This document shows positions 5,986-7,271 of a stretch of 7,271 nucleotides of DNA, piece by piece. Made by a program: the position numbers and the translations under genes. Under the pieces are notes generated by a model, which was not told the origin of the DNA, did not search any database, and saw only the letters and a program-made list of their open reading frames with translations. The stretch is taken from contig CABYOG010000047.1 of NCBI GenBank assembly GCA_902520575.1, positions 1-7,271 of the forward strand, written 5' to 3'. Source of the DNA: an uncultured SAR116 cluster alpha proteobacterium. Its GTDB lineage: Bacteria; Pseudomonadota; Alphaproteobacteria; Puniceispirillales; Puniceispirillaceae. The stretch's first letter is position 1, and each line of letters opens with the position of its first letter.

Positions 5986-6348
5986 ATGATACGTTTGATT
6001 TTGAGACTTTTAGCGGCAGCATTTTTACTGCTGGGTAGTTGGGTGATGTTTAGTGATATCACTAACGATGATTCAGCATCAGTGATGCTGGGTCAGTACT
6101 TATATGAACGCGCGCCAGAATTCTTACAAGTTGCTGAAGCAGTTATTGATCGCTACATCGACCCTTGTAGCCTGATAATCGCTCTGGGCTGCTCACCCTT
6201 CATATGGCACCCCGTCATCTCAAGTCTGTTACTCTGGCCAGCTGCAATTGTATTTTTAGTCATGGGTGGGGCATTCTTCCTTCTATCTAGACTATTCCGT
6301 GGCTTTCACGGTAGGCGGAAGCGGTCTTATCACAGAGATGGCCGCTAA
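5986..6348 (+). CDS. Small two-helix membrane protein, PetM-like alphaproteobacterial family
   Basis: From ATG 5986 this encodes 120 residues; an adjacent in-frame TTG at 5983 would add one. A first hydrophobic helix covers about 4-24 (LILRLLAAAFLLLGSWVMFS), and a second about 77-101 around LLLWPAAIVFLVMGGAFFLL. The tail RGFHGRRKRSYHRDGR is strongly basic, which would keep the C-terminus in the cytoplasm with a periplasmic loop between the helices. The middle segment with VIDRYIDP and the following HPVISSLLLWPA resembles short alphaproteobacterial proteins sometimes labelled PetM-like; a true cytochrome b6f role is not implied. No strong ribosome binding site precedes it. It is divergent from tRNA-Ser and convergent with lepA, with 28 bases to the lepA stop. 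Its function is unknown. Confidence 0.7.
   Translation: MIRLILRLLAAAFLLLGSWVMFSDITNDDSASVMLGQYLYERAPEFLQVAEAVIDRYIDPCSLIIALGCSPFIWHPVISSLLLWPAAIVFLVMGGAFFLLSRLFRGFHGRRKRSYHRDGR
6050..6065. repeat. 16-bp perfect palindrome with TGATATCA core
   Basis: TTAGTGATATCACTAA is a perfect palindrome inside the small membrane-protein gene, over the codons for FSDITN. A shorter palindrome with the same TGATATCA core, CTGATATCAG, lies at 6371-6380 across the lepA stop. The shape fits a dimeric regulator site, but its place inside a coding region argues for coincidence. Confidence 0.25.
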
Positions 6349-6376
6349 TAGTTCAAGCTGTAATACTTTTCTGATA

Positions 6377-7271
6377 TCAGTTATCACCCATTTTCAGAGC
6401 CTCTAGAAAGGCATTCTGGGGAATATCTACGCGTCCAAACTGGCGCATGCGCTTCTTGCCTTCTTTCTGCTTTTCAAGAAGCTTACGTTTCCGGCTGACA
6501 TCACCCCCGTAACATTTGGCTGTGACATCTTTTCTCAGGGCAGAAATTGTTTCACGCGCAATAACTTTGCCACCAATTGCTGCCTGCAGGGCAACTTTGA
6601 ACATCTGGCGAGGTATCAAATCTTTTAGTCGAGCGCAAATTGCACGACCACGATATTCTGACTGCTCGCGATGAACAATCATTGCTAGAGCATCAACAGG
6701 GTCTCCATTCACTAAAATGGAAACTTTAACTAGGTCGCCTGAGATATAACTGTCCATCTGGTAATCAAAACTGGCATAGCCCCTAGTCACTGATTTCAAC
6801 CTATCATAAAAATCAAAAACCACCTCATTAAGTGGCAAGCGATAAACTACCATGGCACGGCTGCCGGCATAGGTCAGATCTATCTGTTCCCCCCGCCTCT
6901 CCACACATAATGATAGGACTTGCCCAAGATATTCGTCAGGTGTCATAATGGTTGCCTTAATCCAAGGCTCTTCAATTGACTGAATGCGGGTAACCTCAGG
7001 CATATCTGCTGGGTTATGCATATCCATCTTGCTACCATCTGTCATTGTCAACTGATAAACAACAGATGGGGCAGTTGAAATCAGTTCAAGATTAAACTCA
7101 CGAGTCAGCCGCTCCCGAATAACCTCCATATGTAATAAACCTAAGAAGCCGCAACGGAAGCCAAAACCTAAGGCGGCAGATGTTTCAGCTTCAAATGAAA
7201 ATGAGCTGTCATTTAATGACAATTTTTCAAGAGCCTCACGCAATCCTGAAAAATCTGCGGCATCAATTGGA
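6377..7271 (-). CDS. lepA: Elongation factor 4 (LepA), C-terminal half
   Basis: The frame is open from the right edge to TGA at 6377-6379 and gives about 297 residues, the C-terminal half of a protein of roughly 600. The start and the GTPase domain lie beyond the window. LepA-specific marks in order are [32 protein letters not shown], the EF-G-like domain V motif [38 protein letters not shown], and the LepA-only C-terminal domain with [19 protein letters not shown] and the ending [16 protein letters not shown]. LepA is a ribosome-associated translational GTPase. The visible part is intact. The initial L of LREALEKL is an internal TTG codon, not a start. Confidence 0.98.
   Translation of the reverse strand, partial: PIDAADFSGLREALEKLSLNDSSFSFEAETSAALGFGFRCGFLGLLHMEVIRERLTREFNLELISTAPSVVYQLTMTDGSKMDMHNPADMPEVTRIQSIEEPWIKATIMTPDEYLGQVLSLCVERRGEQIDLTYAGSRAMVVYRLPLNEVVFDFYDRLKSVTRGYASFDYQMDSYISGDLVKVSILVNGDPVDALAMIVHREQSEYRGRAICARLKDLIPRQMFKVALQAAIGGKVIARETISALRKDVTAKCYGGDVSRKRKLLEKQKEGKKRMRQFGRVDIPQNAFLEALKMGDN

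Noticed and set aside
5624..5986. 120-residue open frame on the + strand across the tRNA gene (contains GDSNPRG)
   Set aside because: It is the antisense reading of tRNA-Ser. The EGDSNPRGAF-type peptide is a well-known false protein produced by tRNA antisense strands.

Overview
The window looks like chromosome from an alphaproteobacterium of moderate, slightly AT-leaning base composition, plausibly a marine one. This rests on protein types: a DUF3445 protein, a two-gene aconitase X, a PetM-like two-helix protein of a kind common in Alphaproteobacteria, and LepA. A SAR116-like lineage is only a guess. No integrase, transposase, CRISPR array or rRNA gene was seen.

Left block (1-3129, + strand): the C-terminal third of an Old Yellow Enzyme-type NADH:flavin oxidoreductase, a 201-base gap with some secondary-structure potential, a DUF3445 protein (relative of heme-dependent oxidative N-demethylases), then the large and small subunits of an aconitase X-type dehydratase. 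The two subunit genes overlap by ATGA. The last three genes are tightly packed and look like one operon for breakdown of an unidentified small substrate. The small subunit lacks the serine-rich loop I expect in the canonical family, so its substrate may differ from the characterised enzymes.

Middle block (3179-5866, - strand, convergent with the left block): reading leftward, tRNA-Ser(GGA) with encoded CCA, a C-terminal remnant of a Gfo/Idh/MocA-family oxidoreductase starting directly at the tRNA 3' end, a cytoplasmic glycerophosphodiester phosphodiesterase (ugpQ) and glycerol-3-phosphate dehydrogenase (glpD). The last two form a short route from glycerophosphodiesters to glycerol-3-phosphate to dihydroxyacetone phosphate. 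The remnant ends in a 4-base ATGA overlap with ugpQ, which fixes the original ugpQ start and shows that the truncated gene once headed this operon. The abrupt join at the tRNA end suggests an old recombination or deletion there, and is the most noteworthy point in the window.

Right block (5986-7271): a small two-helix membrane protein on the + strand, convergent with the C-terminal half of lepA (elongation factor 4), which runs off the right edge.
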